A stretch of 35,625 bases of DNA from Azohydromonas lata NBRC 102462 (GTDB lineage Bacteria > Pseudomonadota > Gammaproteobacteria > Burkholderiales > Burkholderiaceae_C). The DNA is taken from assembly GCF_001571085.1 (NCBI RefSeq), contig NZ_BCTC01000066.1:1-35625 (forward strand), written 5' to 3'. Each line of letters starts with the position of its first letter. Position 1 is the first letter of the stretch. The translations under genes were made by a program, and so were the position numbers. Below the pieces are notes generated by a model, which saw nothing but the letters and a program-made list of their open reading frames with translations, was not told the origin of the DNA and searched no databases. This document shows positions 11,381-24,451 of the stretch, piece by piece.

Positions 11381-12406
11381 TCAGCCGCCGGCGCTGGCCG
11401 GGCGGTCCGTGTCGCCGGGCGCGATCACGGGTTGCGCCAGTTGGTTCAGGGAGGGCACCGGGTGGCCCGCGAGCAGGTCCAGCACCAGCCGCGCCAGGGT
11501 GCGGCCGCTGGCCTCGCCCGTGGGCTGCTCCACGGCGGTGACGCGGTAGGGCAGCGGCAGGTCGGCCGGCACGCCGTCATAGACGATGAGCGACGGCCCC
11601 CGGCCCGGCTGCCAGCCGCTTTCCATGAGCGCGCGCAGCGTGCCCACGCCGCTCAGGTTGTTGTCCACCAGCAGCGCGGTGGGCGGCTGCGGCAGCGCCA
11701 GCAGCCGCCGCGTGGCCTCGCAGGCGCCATGGCGGTCCAGCGGCACTTCCACCACCAGGGCGGCTTCAGGCTCCAGCCCGGCCTCGCGCAGCGCCTGCAC
11801 GTAGCCGGCATGGCGCTGCGCGGCAAAGGTCATGCTCAGCGGCGCATGGATCAGCGCGATGCGCCGGTGCCCCAGGCCCAGCAGCCGCTGCGTGGCCAGG
11901 CGGGCGCCGGCCTCGTTGTCGAAATCGAACCAGGCGTAGGGCGAGGCGCTGTTCGTCCGCCCATAGGCCACGAAGGGAAACTTGCGCTGCTGCAGGAACT
12001 GGATGCGGGCGTCGTCCAGCCGGGTGTTGGCCACGATGAGCGCATCCACGGCGCGCGAGCTGGTGAGCCGCTTGTAGGAGTCCAGCTCGGTCTGCGCCCG
12101 CGCCGCCGCGACCATGAGGTCCATGCGCGCCTCGGCCAGCCCGTCGGAGAGCCCGGCCATCACTTCCACGAAGCGCGGATCGCCCAGCCCGCTGTCGCCA
12201 AACGGGTAAATGATCCCCACCGCCTCCGAGCGCCCGGTGGCCAGCCGCCGCGCCGTGGTGTCGGGCTCGTACCCCGACGCCCGCGCCGCCTCCAGCACCC
12301 GCTGCCGCGTGACGGGGCTCACGTCCGAATACCCCGCCAGCGCCCGCGACACCGTCGTCTGCGACAGGCCCAGCGACTGCGACAGCACTTTCAGATTGGT
12401 TTTCAA
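11381..12406 (-). CDS. aglR: LacI-family transcriptional regulator, AglR-like
   Basis: This is a 341-residue LacI/GalR regulator. The N-terminal helix-turn-helix is LKVLSQSLGLSQTTVSRAL (5-23), and the hinge ARRLATG (about 52-58) inserts into the central CG of such operators. The remainder is the sugar-binding core domain (GIIYPFGDSGLGDPRF near 64; DALIVANTRLDDARI near 121). Its placement beside an aglEFGAK-type operon matches AglR of Sinorhizobium meliloti, the alpha-glucoside regulator, so an alpha-glucoside or derived sugar is the likely effector; that is inference. Palindromes AAAGCGCTTT lie upstream of its own start and upstream of zwf, aglE and the porin gene, so autoregulation and local cluster control are expected. 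The start ATG at 12406 gives the usual short tail before the HTH. Confidence 0.88.
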   Translation of the reverse strand: MKTNLKVLSQSLGLSQTTVSRALAGYSDVSPVTRQRVLEAARASGYEPDTTARRLATGRSEAVGIIYPFGDSGLGDPRFVEVMAGLSDGLAEARMDLMVAAARAQTELDSYKRLTSSRAVDALIVANTRLDDARIQFLQQRKFPFVAYGRTNSASPYAWFDFDNEAGARLATQRLLGLGHRRIALIHAPLSMTFAAQRHAGYVQALREAGLEPEAALVVEVPLDRHGACEATRRLLALPQPPTALLVDNNLSGVGTLRALMESGWQPGRGPSLIVYDGVPADLPLPYRVTAVEQPTGEASGRTLARLVLDLLAGHPVPSLNQLAQPVIAPGDTDRPASAGG

Positions 12407-12461
12407 GACGCGTTTCTCCGCCGGGCTTGAGTCAAGGTTCAGCGCGTGTTACGCGCCATCT

Positions 12462-12471
12462 AAAGCGGTTT
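12462..12471. promoter_or_regulatory. Imperfect AglR operator near the aglR start
   Basis: AAAGCGGTTT differs by one base from the perfect palindrome and is flanked by the usual T/C and G bases (CTAAAGCGGTTTGGA). It lies 56 bp upstream of the aglR start codon, a good position for autoregulation. Confidence 0.55.
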
Positions 12472-12559
12472 GGATCGTAGCACGCGGCGCCACGGCCTGC
12501 GGTCGAGTGATGGCAGCCCAGCCGGGGGCCGCGCTCAGGGAAAACACCGAGCAATATCC

Positions 12560-12569
12560 AAAGCGCTTT
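12560..12569. promoter_or_regulatory. Predicted AglR operator, aglR-pyk region, site 1
   Basis: This is a perfect AAAGCGCTTT within TCCAAAGCGCTTTGA. Its centre is 31 bp from the next site, close to three helical turns, so two dimers could bind the same DNA face. Confidence 0.78.
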
Positions 12570-12590
12570 GACTAGTGTTGTGATGAATCC

Positions 12591-12600
12591 AAAGCGCTTT
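12591..12600. promoter_or_regulatory. Predicted AglR operator, aglR-pyk region, site 2
   Basis: This is a perfect AAAGCGCTTT in the identical 15-bp context TCCAAAGCGCTTTGA. It lies 111 bp before the small gene that precedes pyk. Confidence 0.78.
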
Positions 12601-12711
12601 GAATGGGCCGTTCGTTTTGGCGGTCCAAGCGCGATGCCAGCCAGCCGGCCGCCGTGCGCGGCGGCGAGCCCACGGCGCCGGTGCGACGGCGCGCATTGAC
12701 GAGGAGTTGTC

Positions 12712-12954
12712 ATGGAAGTCCTGCCGGTCTGCCCCGAAGGCGACGAGCACTTGTTGGCCCTGGTGGACTTCAAGTGGCTGATGGTCGGCCTGGGCTGGCG
12801 CATCGACCTCTCGCGCCTGTGCCGTGACGCCGCCTACCTCGGCGCATGCGCCCGCCTGGGGCTGGCGAGCGAGCTGCCCCTGCTGCGCCAGCGCAGCGCC
12901 GACTTGCTTCACCGCCATGGCGCCGCCACCGCTGCGGCCGCCGGGTTTGCCTGA
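12712..12954 (+). CDS. Small protein of unknown function upstream of pyk
   Basis: This is an 80-residue protein starting MEVLPVCPEGDEHLL, with GAGGAG 5-10 nt upstream of the ATG, so translation is likely. It contains a compact central segment (LVDFKWLMVGLGWRIDLSRL, about 17-36) rich in hydrophobic and charged residues, followed by a Leu/Arg-rich helix and an Ala-rich tail. There is no signal peptide or recognisable catalytic motif. It ends 31 bp before the pyk start and lies after the paired operators, so it should be the first gene of the pyk-gpmA transcript. I do not recognise a function. Confidence 0.65.
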   Translation: MEVLPVCPEGDEHLLALVDFKWLMVGLGWRIDLSRLCRDAAYLGACARLGLASELPLLRQRSADLLHRHGAATAAAAGFA

Positions 12955-12985
12955 GTTTTTTTCCCCACCAAGAAAGGCCACGACC

Positions 12986-14416
<1,431 letters not shown>

Positions 14417-14419
14417 GCC

Positions 14420-15166
14420 ATGCATCAGCTCGTTCTCTTGCGCCACGGCGAATCCGTCTGGAACCAGGAAAACCGCTTCACGGGCTGGACCGACGTCCCG
14501 CTGAGCGACCGCGGGCTGGAAGAGGCCCACGCGGCCGGGCGGCTGCTCAAGGCGCGCGGCTTCCACTTCGACCTGGCCTTTTCGTCCGTGCAAAAGCGCG
14601 CCATCAAGACGCTGTGGAGCGTGCTGGAGGAGCTGGACTGCATGTACATCCCCGTGCAGTCCACCTGGCGCCTCAACGAGCGCCACTACGGCGCGCTGCA
14701 GGGGCTGAACAAGGCGCAGACCGCCGCGCGGTACGGCGAGGCCCAGGTGCAGCGCTGGCGCCGCGCCTACGACGAGCCGCCGCCGGCGCTGGCCGCGGGC
14801 GATCCGCGGCACGAGGCCGGCGACCCGCGCTACCGCGGGCTTGGCGCGGACGTGCCGCGCACCGAATGCCTGCGCGACACCGTGGCACGTGTGCTGCCTT
14901 GCTGGCGCGACGCCATCGCGCCGGCGCTGCGCGGCGGCCAGCGCGTGATCGTGGCCGCGCATGGCAACAGCCTGCGCGCGCTGATCAAGCTCCTGGACGG
15001 GGTTTCGGACGAGGCCATTGCCGAGGTCAACCTGCCCACCGGGCAGCCGCTGGTCTTCGAGCTGGACATCGACCTGCGCCCGCTGCGCCACCACTACCTC
15101 GGCGACGCCGCCGCCATCGAGGCGTCGCTGCGCGCGGTGGCGGCCCAGGGCCGCGTGGCGGCTTGA
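14420..15166 (+). CDS. gpmA: 2,3-bisphosphoglycerate-dependent phosphoglycerate mutase
   Basis: GpmA interconverts 3-phosphoglycerate and 2-phosphoglycerate. The protein has 248 residues, the normal size of the dPGM type. It shows the phospho-histidine motif LRHGES (His9), the segment [15 protein letters not shown], the catalytic [13 protein letters not shown] and the second active-site histidine in [12 protein letters not shown]. The product of GapN in this cluster is 3-phosphoglycerate, so GapN, GpmA (with enolase elsewhere) and Pyk form a continuous lower pathway. The gene starts 3 bp after the pyk stop. Confidence 0.94.
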   Translation: MHQLVLLRHGESVWNQENRFTGWTDVPLSDRGLEEAHAAGRLLKARGFHFDLAFSSVQKRAIKTLWSVLEELDCMYIPVQSTWRLNERHYGALQGLNKAQTAARYGEAQVQRWRRAYDEPPPALAAGDPRHEAGDPRYRGLGADVPRTECLRDTVARVLPCWRDAIAPALRGGQRVIVAAHGNSLRALIKLLDGVSDEAIAEVNLPTGQPLVFELDIDLRPLRHHYLGDAAAIEASLRAVAAQGRVAA

Positions 15167-15172
15167 GCCGCC

Positions 15173-15476
15173 CGGCAGCAGGCGCGGCACATGCTGGGCC
15201 AGATTCGGCGCCTGCTGGCCGGGCAGCGCGCTGCGCGACTTCCACTACCGCGACTGCGGCTTCCTGCTGTCACTGGGCCACCAGGGCGCGTTGGGCGACC
15301 TGCTCGGCGGCCTGGGCCGCGGCGGGCTGATGGTCGAGGACCGCCTCGCGCAGGCCATGTACCTGTCGCTCTACAAGCGCCACGAGCTGGGCCTGCACGG
15401 CTGGCCCAAGGTGGCCCTGGCCACCGTCGCGCGCTGGCTCAGCGGCCACACGGGGCCGCGCGTCAAGCTGCACTGA
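15173..15476 (+). pseudogene. C-terminal remnant of a type II NADH dehydrogenase (ndh) gene
   Basis: Two adjoining reading frames together encode only the last 100 or so residues of an NDH-2-like NAD(P)/FAD oxidoreductase. The first piece (15173-15226) reads QQARHMLGQIRRLLAGQ. After one extra base near 15227 the second piece (15228-15476) reads ALRDFHYRDCGFLLSLG, then YLSLYKRHELGLHGWPKVAL, and ends RLSG-like to RVKLH. The family pattern is HQQAxHLxxQIxxxxAGQ..L..F.YRDxGSLxSLG...MYxSLYxxHxxALHGxxKvaLd. The FAD- and NADH-binding domains are absent: the sequence immediately upstream is the end of gpmA. It is therefore a truncated and frameshifted leftover without a start codon, and it cannot be functional. 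Confidence 0.8.
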
Positions 15477-15571
15477 GCGCCGCCGGCAGGGCCGGCACCC
15501 CAGCCCTGCCGCGCGCCGTGCAGGTTTGAACCTTGCCCGCCCGGCTGGGGCCCTCCACCCCCGGACAAGCC

Positions 15572-15581
15572 AAAGCGCTTT
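15572..15581. promoter_or_regulatory. Predicted AglR operator upstream of aglE, site 1
   Basis: This is a perfect AAAGCGCTTT within CCAAAGCGCTTTGA, 33 bp centre-to-centre from the next site. The pair lies in the 183-bp gap before the alpha-glucoside transport operon. Confidence 0.78.
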
Positions 15582-15604
15582 GAGGGTTTCCCATAGTTTG
15601 ATCC

Positions 15605-15614
15605 AAAGCGCTTT
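15605..15614. promoter_or_regulatory. Predicted AglR operator upstream of aglE, site 2, in a possible promoter
   Basis: This is a perfect AAAGCGCTTT within ATCCAAAGCGCTTTGGA. A possible -35 (TTGATC, 15598-15603) and -10 (AATAAT, 15619-15624) flank it with a short 15-bp spacer, so the operator would sit inside the promoter as expected for repression. The operator is well supported; the promoter boxes are tentative. Confidence 0.72.
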
Positions 15615-15659
15615 GGACAATAATCAAACCGCGTTAGATATTTGGCAGGAGACAGGTTC

Positions 15660-16919
15660 ATGAAGGCATTGCATTACTTCCTGGGCGCCGCCGGCCTCGC
15701 GGCCACGCTGGGCGCGGCGCAGGCGGCGACGCTCACGATTTCCTGCGCCTCGGTGGGCGTGGATTTCGAGAACTGCAAGCGGTATTCGGCGCAGTGGGCC
15801 GCCAAGACGGGGCACACGGTGAACATCTTCACCATGCCGAGCTCCAGCACGGACATCCTGTCGCTGTTCCGGCAGATGTTCGCGGCCAAGTCGGCCGACC
15901 TGGACGTGCTCAACATCGACGTGGTCTGGCCCGGCGTGCTCAAGGACCACCTGCTGGACCTGAAGCCCTACAGCAAGGGCGCGGAGGCGGAGCACTTCCC
16001 GGCCATCGTGGCCAACAACACGGTGGACGGGAAGCTGCTGGCCATGCCCAACATGAGCGACGCGGGCATGCTCTTCTACCGCAAGGACCTGCTGCAGAAG
16101 TACGGCCTGCAACCACCCGAGACCTGGCAGGACATGGCCGCCGCGGCCAGGAAGATCCAGGACGGCGAGCGCGCCGCCGGCGCCGCGGACTTCCAGGGCT
16201 TTGTCTTCCAGGGCAAGGCCTACGAGGGCCTGAGCTGCAACGCGCTGGAGTGGATCAGCAGCTTCGGCGGCCAGGTGCTCGATGCCCAGGGCAAGGTCAC
16301 CGTCAACAGCCCGGCCACCGTGCAGGCGCTGAAGATGGCCGCGTCCTGGCCCGGCAGCATCGCGCCCAAGGGGGTGCTGAACTACGCCGAGGAGGACGCG
16401 CGCGGCGTGTTCCAGAACGGCAAGGCGGCCTTCATGCGCAACTGGCCCTACGCCTGGTCGCTGAGCCAGAACGCGGACAGCGCCGTCAAGGGCAAGGTGG
16501 GCGTGGCGCCGCTGCCGCGCGGCGGCGGCGAGGGGCAGCATGCGGCCGCGCTGGGCGGCTGGCAGTGGGCGGTGAGCAAGTACTCCAGGAACCCCGAGGC
16601 GGCGGCCGACCTGGTGATGTACCTCAGCAGCCGCGAGATCCAGAAGGAGCGGGCGGTGAAGTACTCCTTCAACCCCACCATGCCCGCGCTCTACAAGGAC
16701 AAGGACGTGCTGGCGGCCAACCCCTTCATGGCCGACATGTACGAAGTGCTGGTCAACGCCGTGCCGCGCCCGTCCACCGTCACCGGCGCCAAGTACCCCG
16801 AGGTCAGCCAGGCGCTGTGGAACGCCGCGCACGAGGTGATGTCCGGCCAGTCCAGCGCCGAGGACGCCGCCAAGCGCCTGGACGGCCGCCTCAACCAGAT
16901 CCGCCGGGGCAAGTGGTAA
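15660..16919 (+). CDS. aglE: Alpha-glucoside ABC transporter, periplasmic substrate-binding protein
   Basis: This is the extracytoplasmic solute-binding protein of a carbohydrate ABC importer. It has 419 residues with a cleavable signal peptide (MKALHYFLGAAGLAATLGAAQA). The start is the ATG with AGGAG 9 nt upstream. The mature domain has the family segments DILSLFRQMFAAKSADLDVL, MSDAGMLFYRKDLL, PPETWQDM and NGKAAFMRNWPYAW seen in trehalose/maltose/alpha-glucoside binding proteins. The following gene order (two permeases, GH13 glucosidase, ATPase) is that of aglEFGAK of Sinorhizobium meliloti, which imports sucrose, maltose and trehalose; substrate here is inferred from that. It is the first gene of the operon behind two AglR operators, and its stop overlaps the next start by one base (TAATG). 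Confidence 0.88.
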   Translation: MKALHYFLGAAGLAATLGAAQAATLTISCASVGVDFENCKRYSAQWAAKTGHTVNIFTMPSSSTDILSLFRQMFAAKSADLDVLNIDVVWPGVLKDHLLDLKPYSKGAEAEHFPAIVANNTVDGKLLAMPNMSDAGMLFYRKDLLQKYGLQPPETWQDMAAAARKIQDGERAAGAADFQGFVFQGKAYEGLSCNALEWISSFGGQVLDAQGKVTVNSPATVQALKMAASWPGSIAPKGVLNYAEEDARGVFQNGKAAFMRNWPYAWSLSQNADSAVKGKVGVAPLPRGGGEGQHAAALGGWQWAVSKYSRNPEAAADLVMYLSSREIQKERAVKYSFNPTMPALYKDKDVLAANPFMADMYEVLVNAVPRPSTVTGAKYPEVSQALWNAAHEVMSGQSSAEDAAKRLDGRLNQIRRGKW

Positions 16920-17947
16920 TGGGCGCCGCCCCCAACGCCTGGCAGGAGGGTCCGCCCCTGCCGCCAGCCCTGCGCAGCGCCGTGGTGGCGCCTGCGGCCG
17001 CGGCCGCGGCCACGCCCGCGGCGCGCCAGCCGCTGCGCGCGCAGCGCACGCGCACCGCGTGGCTGTTCCTGGCGCCCATGCTGGTGACGCTGGCGGCCGT
17101 GGCCCTGTGGCCGCTGGCACGCACCATCTGGTTCAGCTTCACCGATGCCAACATCAACGACCCCGGCGCGGCCCAATTCGTCGGCCTGGGCAACTACTTC
17201 GGCGAGTTCGGCCTGTTCTTCAACCCGAACAACACCGAGGGCTTCTGGGCCGGCGACTGGGGCGTGGCCATCGCCAACACGCTGAAGTTCGCCCTGGCCT
17301 CGGTGCTGCTGGAAACGGCCTTCGGCCTGGGCGTGGCGCTGCTGCTCGACCAGGAGTTCAAGGGCCGCTCGCTGGTGCGCGCCGCGGTGCTGCTGCCCTG
17401 GGCCATCCCGACCATCGTGTCGGCCAAGATGTGGGGCTGGATGCTGCACGACCAGTTCGGCGTCATCAACCACCTGCTGCTGTCGGCCGGCCTCATCCAG
17501 CACCCCATCGCCTGGACGGCCGACCCCGCCTTCGCCATGTGGACCGTGGTGGCCGTGGACGTGTGGAAGACCACGCCCTTCATGGCGCTGCTCATCCTGG
17601 CCGCGCTGCAGACGCTGCCGCGCGACTGCTACGAGGCCGCCCGCGTGGACGGCGTGCATCCGCTGCGCGTGTTCTGGCGCGTGACGCTGCCGCTCATACG
17701 CCCGGCGCTGATGGTGGGGGTGGTGTTCCGGCTGCTGGACGCCCTGCGCGTGTTCGACCTGATCTTCGTGCTCACGTCCAACAACGCCAGCACCATCAGC
17801 ATGTCCGGCTTCGTGCGCCGCGAGATGGTGGACAACGGCTACATGGGCTACGGCTCGGCCGCCTCCACCGTGCTGTTCCTGATGATAGGCCTGGCCACCG
17901 TGCTGGTCATGCGCCTGGCCCGCAACCGCCGCATGGAGGACGCATGA
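16919..17947 (+). CDS. aglF: Alpha-glucoside ABC transporter permease 1
   Basis: This is a MalF-type inner-membrane permease of 342 residues. A cytoplasmic Ala/Pro-rich N-terminal tail of about 45 residues precedes six predicted helices, the first at about 47-72 (AWLFLAPMLVTLAAVALWPLA). The EAA loop that docks to the ATPase is EAARVDGVHPLRVFWRVTLPLIRP (about residues 239-262). The start ATG overlaps the aglE stop by one base, and its own stop overlaps the aglG start (ATGA), indicating translational coupling. It would form the membrane channel together with AglG. Confidence 0.9.
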   Translation: MGAAPNAWQEGPPLPPALRSAVVAPAAAAAATPAARQPLRAQRTRTAWLFLAPMLVTLAAVALWPLARTIWFSFTDANINDPGAAQFVGLGNYFGEFGLFFNPNNTEGFWAGDWGVAIANTLKFALASVLLETAFGLGVALLLDQEFKGRSLVRAAVLLPWAIPTIVSAKMWGWMLHDQFGVINHLLLSAGLIQHPIAWTADPAFAMWTVVAVDVWKTTPFMALLILAALQTLPRDCYEAARVDGVHPLRVFWRVTLPLIRPALMVGVVFRLLDALRVFDLIFVLTSNNASTISMSGFVRREMVDNGYMGYGSAASTVLFLMIGLATVLVMRLARNRRMEDA

Positions 17948-18786
17948 ACCACCAACGCTCCGTTCTGGGCTCGGCCGTGATCTACGGGCTGGCCGCCCTG
18001 GTGACCATCGTCTCGGTCTATCCCTTCCTGTTCGCGGTCTCGACCTCGCTCAAGACCGGCAGCGCGCTGTTCGACCCCAGCCTGTGGACCCGCGGCGCCA
18101 GCCTGGCCAACTACGCCTCGCTGCTGGCGGGCGCCGAGCAGCCCTTCCTGCGCCACGTGCTCAATTCCGTCGTGGTGTCGGTCGCGGTGGTGGCGCTGTC
18201 GCTGGCGCTGGGCGTGACGGCGGCCTACGCGCTTGGGCGCATCAGCTTCAAGGGGCGCGGGCTGCTGCTGGGCAGCATCCTGGCGGTGTCCATGTTCCCG
18301 CAGGTGGCGGTGCTGGCCGGCATGTTCGAGCTCATCCGCGCGCTGGGCCTCTACAACCGCGCCATCGGCCTGGTGCTGCCCTACCTGATCTTCACGCTGC
18401 CCTTCACCGTGTGGGTGCTGACCACCTTCATGAAGCAGTTGCCCAAGGAACTGGAGGAGGCGGCCATCATGGACGGCTGCGGGCCGCTTCGCATCATCTG
18501 GCAGGTGTTCATGCCCCTGCTGTGGCCGGCGCTGGTGTCCACCGGGCTGCTGGCCTTCATCGCGGCGTGGAACGAGTTCCTGTTCGCGCTCACCTTCGTG
18601 CTCGACAACAACGAGCGCACCGTGCCGGTGTCGATCTCGCTCATCAGCGGGGCCAGCCTGTACGACATCCCGTGGGGAAAGATCATGGCCGCCTCGGTGC
18701 TCGTCACCCTGCCCCTGATAGCCCTCGTCCTCGTCTTCCAACGCAAGATCGTCTCCGGCCTGACCGCCGGGGCCGTCAAGGGGTGA
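17944..18786 (+). CDS. aglG: Alpha-glucoside ABC transporter permease 2
   Basis: This is a MalG-type inner-membrane permease of 280 residues with six predicted helices, the first at about 10-32. The EAA motif is EEAAIMDGCGPLRIIWQVFMPLLWP, followed by the typical LLAFIAAWNEFLFAL segment. The C-terminus ends KIVSGLTAGAVKG, a very common end for this permease family. It starts within the aglF stop (ATGA overlap) and ends 5 bp before the glucosidase gene. Confidence 0.91.
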   Translation: MNHQRSVLGSAVIYGLAALVTIVSVYPFLFAVSTSLKTGSALFDPSLWTRGASLANYASLLAGAEQPFLRHVLNSVVVSVAVVALSLALGVTAAYALGRISFKGRGLLLGSILAVSMFPQVAVLAGMFELIRALGLYNRAIGLVLPYLIFTLPFTVWVLTTFMKQLPKELEEAAIMDGCGPLRIIWQVFMPLLWPALVSTGLLAFIAAWNEFLFALTFVLDNNERTVPVSISLISGASLYDIPWGKIMAASVLVTLPLIALVLVFQRKIVSGLTAGAVKG

Positions 18787-18791
18787 ACTCC

Positions 18792-20438
<1,647 letters not shown>

Positions 20439-20493
20439 GCGCCGCCACCGCCACCGCCATCGCCCGCCATTGCCACCCATCGAGGAGACCACC

Positions 20494-21626
<1,133 letters not shown>

Positions 21627-21630
<4 letters not shown>

Positions 21631-23321
21631 GCCAGGCGTGGTTCAAGCAGAGCGTGGTCTACCAGGTCTACCCGCGCAGCTTTTGCGACAGCAACGGCGA
21701 CGGCATAGGCGACCTGCGCGGCATCACGGCCAAGCTGGACTACCTCCAGGCCCTGGGCGTGGACGTGGTGTGGCTTTCGCCCATCTACCGCTCGCCCAAC
21801 GACGACAACGGCTACGACATCAGCGACTACCGCGACGTCATGGCCGAGCTCGGCACCATGGCCGACTTCGACGCGCTGCTGCACGCCCTGCACGAGCGCG
21901 GGCTCAAGCTGGTGATGGACCTCGTGGTCAACCACAGCTCCGACGAGCACCCCTGGTTCACCGAGGCCTGCAAGGGCCGCGACAACCCCTACCGCAACTA
22001 CTACATCTGGCGTTCGCCGCGCGACGGCGCCGAGCCCAACAACTGGGCCTCGGCCTTCGGCGGCCCGGCCTGGACCCTGCACGAGCCCACGGGCGAGTAC
22101 TACCTGCACCTGTTCTCCAGGAAGCAGCCGGACCTCAACTGGGAGAACCCCAGGCTGCGCCAGGAGGTGTATGCGCTCATGCGCTTCTGGCTGGACAAGG
22201 GCGTGGACGGCTTCCGCATGGACGTCATCAACATGATCTCCAAGGCGCCCAAGCTGCCGGATGCGCCCGCAACGCTGCCGCAGCGGCCCTGGCAGCCGCC
22301 GGGCCCGCTGGTGTTCCACGGGCCGCGGCTGGCCGAATTCCTGGACGAGATGAAGCGCGAGGTGCTGTCGCACTACGACCTGATCACCGTCGGCGAGGCG
22401 CCCAACGCGACCCCCGAGCACGGCGTGCAGCTCACGGACGAGCGCGAGGGCTTCCTCAACATGCTTTTCCAGTTCGAGCACGTGGACCTGGACATCGACC
22501 CGGCGCAAGGCCTGGGCAAGTGGGGCCGCAAGCCGCTGGAGCTGCGCTCGCTCAAGGCGTCCATGTCGCGCTGGCAGCACGCGCTGCACGGCCGCGGCTG
22601 GAACAGCCTTTACCTCTCCAACCACGACCAGCCGCGCCCGGTGTCGCGCTTCGGCGACGAGGGCGCCCACCGCGTGGCCTCGGCCAAGATGCTCGCCACC
22701 TTCCTGCACCTGCTGCAGGGCACGCCCTACGTCTACCAGGGCGAGGAGCTGGGCATGACCAACGTGCGCTTCGGCTCCATAGACGAGTACCGCGACATCG
22801 AGACGCTCAACCTGTGGCGCGAGGCGGTGGACGAGCGCGGCATGGCGGCGGCGCAGGTGCTGGACGCCATCCATGCCAAGGGCCGCGACAACGCGCGCAC
22901 GCCCATGCAGTGGAGCGACGGCCCGCAGGCCGGCTTCACCACCGGCACGCCCTGGATAGGCGTGAACCCGAACTACCGGGAGGTGAACGCCCGCCAGGCC
23001 CTGGCGGACCCGGACTCCGTGTTCCACCACTACCGCCGCCTGATCGCGCTGCGCCGCGCGCTGCCCGTGGTGGTGCACGGCCGCTACGAGCTGCTGCTGC
23101 CTGAGCATGCGCAGATCTACGCCTACCTGCGCACCCTGGGCGAGGAGCGGCTGCTGGTGGTCTGCAACTTCAGCCGCGCCACGCCGCGCTGCGAGTTGCC
23201 CGCGGACCTGGCTTTCGAAGGGCAGGAGCTGCTGATCGCCAACTACCCCGTGGAGGCCGGCGAGGACATCCGCGCCTTCACCCTGCGCCCCTACGAGGCG
23301 CGCGCCTACCGGCTGCACTGA
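21627..23321 (+). CDS. GH13 oligo-1,6-glucosidase / alpha-glucosidase
   Basis: This is a second cytoplasmic GH13 enzyme of 564 residues, translationally coupled to aglK. Barrel motifs are complete: MDLVVNHSSDEHPWF (97-111), nucleophile Asp199 in GFRMDVINMISK, acid/base Glu257 in VGEAPN, and Asp334 in SNHDQPRPVSRFGDE. Val200 directly after the nucleophile is the residue associated with alpha-1,6 (isomaltose-type) specificity in oligo-1,6-glucosidases, so it probably complements the AglA-like enzyme. Trehalose-6-phosphate hydrolases share much of this sequence, but no PTS component is present in the cluster, so a phosphorylated substrate is unlikely. MalL-like is my preferred reading. Confidence 0.85.
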
Positions 23322-23332
23322 CGAGGACGGCC

Positions 23333-24298
23333 ATGGACACCTCCTCCCGACTGCTTGCCGACATAGGCGGCACCAACGCCCGCTTTGCCTGGCAGGCCCG
23401 CCCCGGCGCGCCCATCGAGGACGTCGCCACGCTGCCCTGCGCCGGCTACGCCGGCCTGGACGACGCGCTGGCCGACATCCTGCAACGCCTGGGCCGGCCC
23501 GCGCCGCGCCGCTGTGCCATCGCCATCGCCAACCCGGTGCTGGGCGACCTGGTGCGCATGACCAACCACCACTGGGCCTTTTCCATCTCGGCCGTTCAGG
23601 CGCGCTTCTGCTTCGCGCAGTTGAAAGTGCTCAACGACTTCACCGCGCTGGCGCTGGCCTTGCCGGCCCTGGAGCCCGCGGAGCTGCGCCCCTTGGGCGG
23701 CGGCTGCGCGTTGCCGGCGGCGCCCATGGGCCTGATTGGCCCGGGCACGGGCCTGGGTGTCTCGGCCCTGTTGCCTGACGGCCGCGGCGGCCACGTGGCC
23801 GTGGCGGGCGAGGGCGGCCACGTCACCCTGCCAGCGTGCACGCCGCGCGAGCAGCAGGTGCTGGCGCAACTGGCCGAGCGCCACGGCCACGTGTCGGCCG
23901 AGCGTGCCGTCTGCGGCCAGGGCTTGGTGGACCTGCATGCGGCGCTGTGCGCCCTGGACGCACCCGGCGGGCCGCCGCCCGCCCTCACGGCCGCCGACGT
24001 CACCGCCGCCGCGCTGGCGCGCTCCGACGCACGCTGCGTGGAGGCGCTGGAGATGTTCTGCGCCTTCCTCGGCACGGTGGCCGGCAACCTGGCCCTCACG
24101 TTGGGCGCGCGCGGCGGCGTGTACCTGGGCGGCGGCATCGTGCCGCGCCTGGGCGCGTTCATCGACGGCTCCCCATTTCGCGAGCGCTTCGAGGCCAAGG
24201 GCCGCTTCCGCGGCTACCTCGCCGCCATCCCGGTGTTCGTGATCAACAGCCGCCAGTCACCCGCCCTGCGCAGCGCCGCACGCGCGCTGGACGCCTAG
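23333..24298 (+). CDS. glk: Glucokinase
   Basis: Glucokinase phosphorylates free glucose with ATP, the step needed after intracellular hydrolysis of alpha-glucosides. The protein has 321 residues, the normal size for Glk. The ATP-binding phosphate-1 motif is LLADIGGTNARFAW (7-20), followed by LKVLNDFTALALALP (sugar site), LIGPGTGLGVSALLP and the EGGHVTLP segment. The C-terminal segment ARGGVYLGGGIVPRLG is also typical. It follows the glucosidase gene by 11 bp with GAGGAC before the ATG and is the last gene of the operon. Its product feeds the Zwf encoded earlier in the same cluster. Confidence 0.94.
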   Translation: MDTSSRLLADIGGTNARFAWQARPGAPIEDVATLPCAGYAGLDDALADILQRLGRPAPRRCAIAIANPVLGDLVRMTNHHWAFSISAVQARFCFAQLKVLNDFTALALALPALEPAELRPLGGGCALPAAPMGLIGPGTGLGVSALLPDGRGGHVAVAGEGGHVTLPACTPREQQVLAQLAERHGHVSAERAVCGQGLVDLHAALCALDAPGGPPPALTAADVTAAALARSDARCVEALEMFCAFLGTVAGNLALTLGARGGVYLGGGIVPRLGAFIDGSPFRERFEAKGRFRGYLAAIPVFVINSRQSPALRSAARALDA

Positions 24299-24408
24299 CT
24301 GACGCACCGCCGCGTCGGCGTGCGCGGCAGGGCGGGGGAAAAAACCAATCCTTCCCCGCGAAAACCCCCGATCACCGCCGGCGGAACAATAACTAAACTT
24401 GTTTTATT

Positions 24409-24418
24409 AAAGCGCTTT
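24409..24418. promoter_or_regulatory. Predicted AglR operator upstream of the porin, distal site
   Basis: This is a perfect AAAGCGCTTT in TTAAAGCGCTTTGGA, directly after an AT-rich stretch (TTGTTTTATT). It lies 262 bp before the porin start and 171 bp from the proximal site. Confidence 0.72.
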
Positions 24419-24451
24419 GGATGCTCTGTCGGGAGGACAGGGCCCACCTCC

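Larger units (their letters stand above)
12407..12711. other. Divergent control region between aglR and the pyk operon
   Basis: This 305-bp region separates minus-strand aglR from the plus-strand small gene, pyk and gpmA. It holds one imperfect and two perfect LacI-type operators (12462, 12560, 12591). It must contain promoters in both directions, but I cannot pin down boxes. I see no gene in it. Confidence 0.6.

Noticed and set aside
24309-24328. GC-rich hairpin just after glk as a terminator
   Set aside because: The stem is only 6 bp and is followed by purines and an A-run, not T, on the plus strand.
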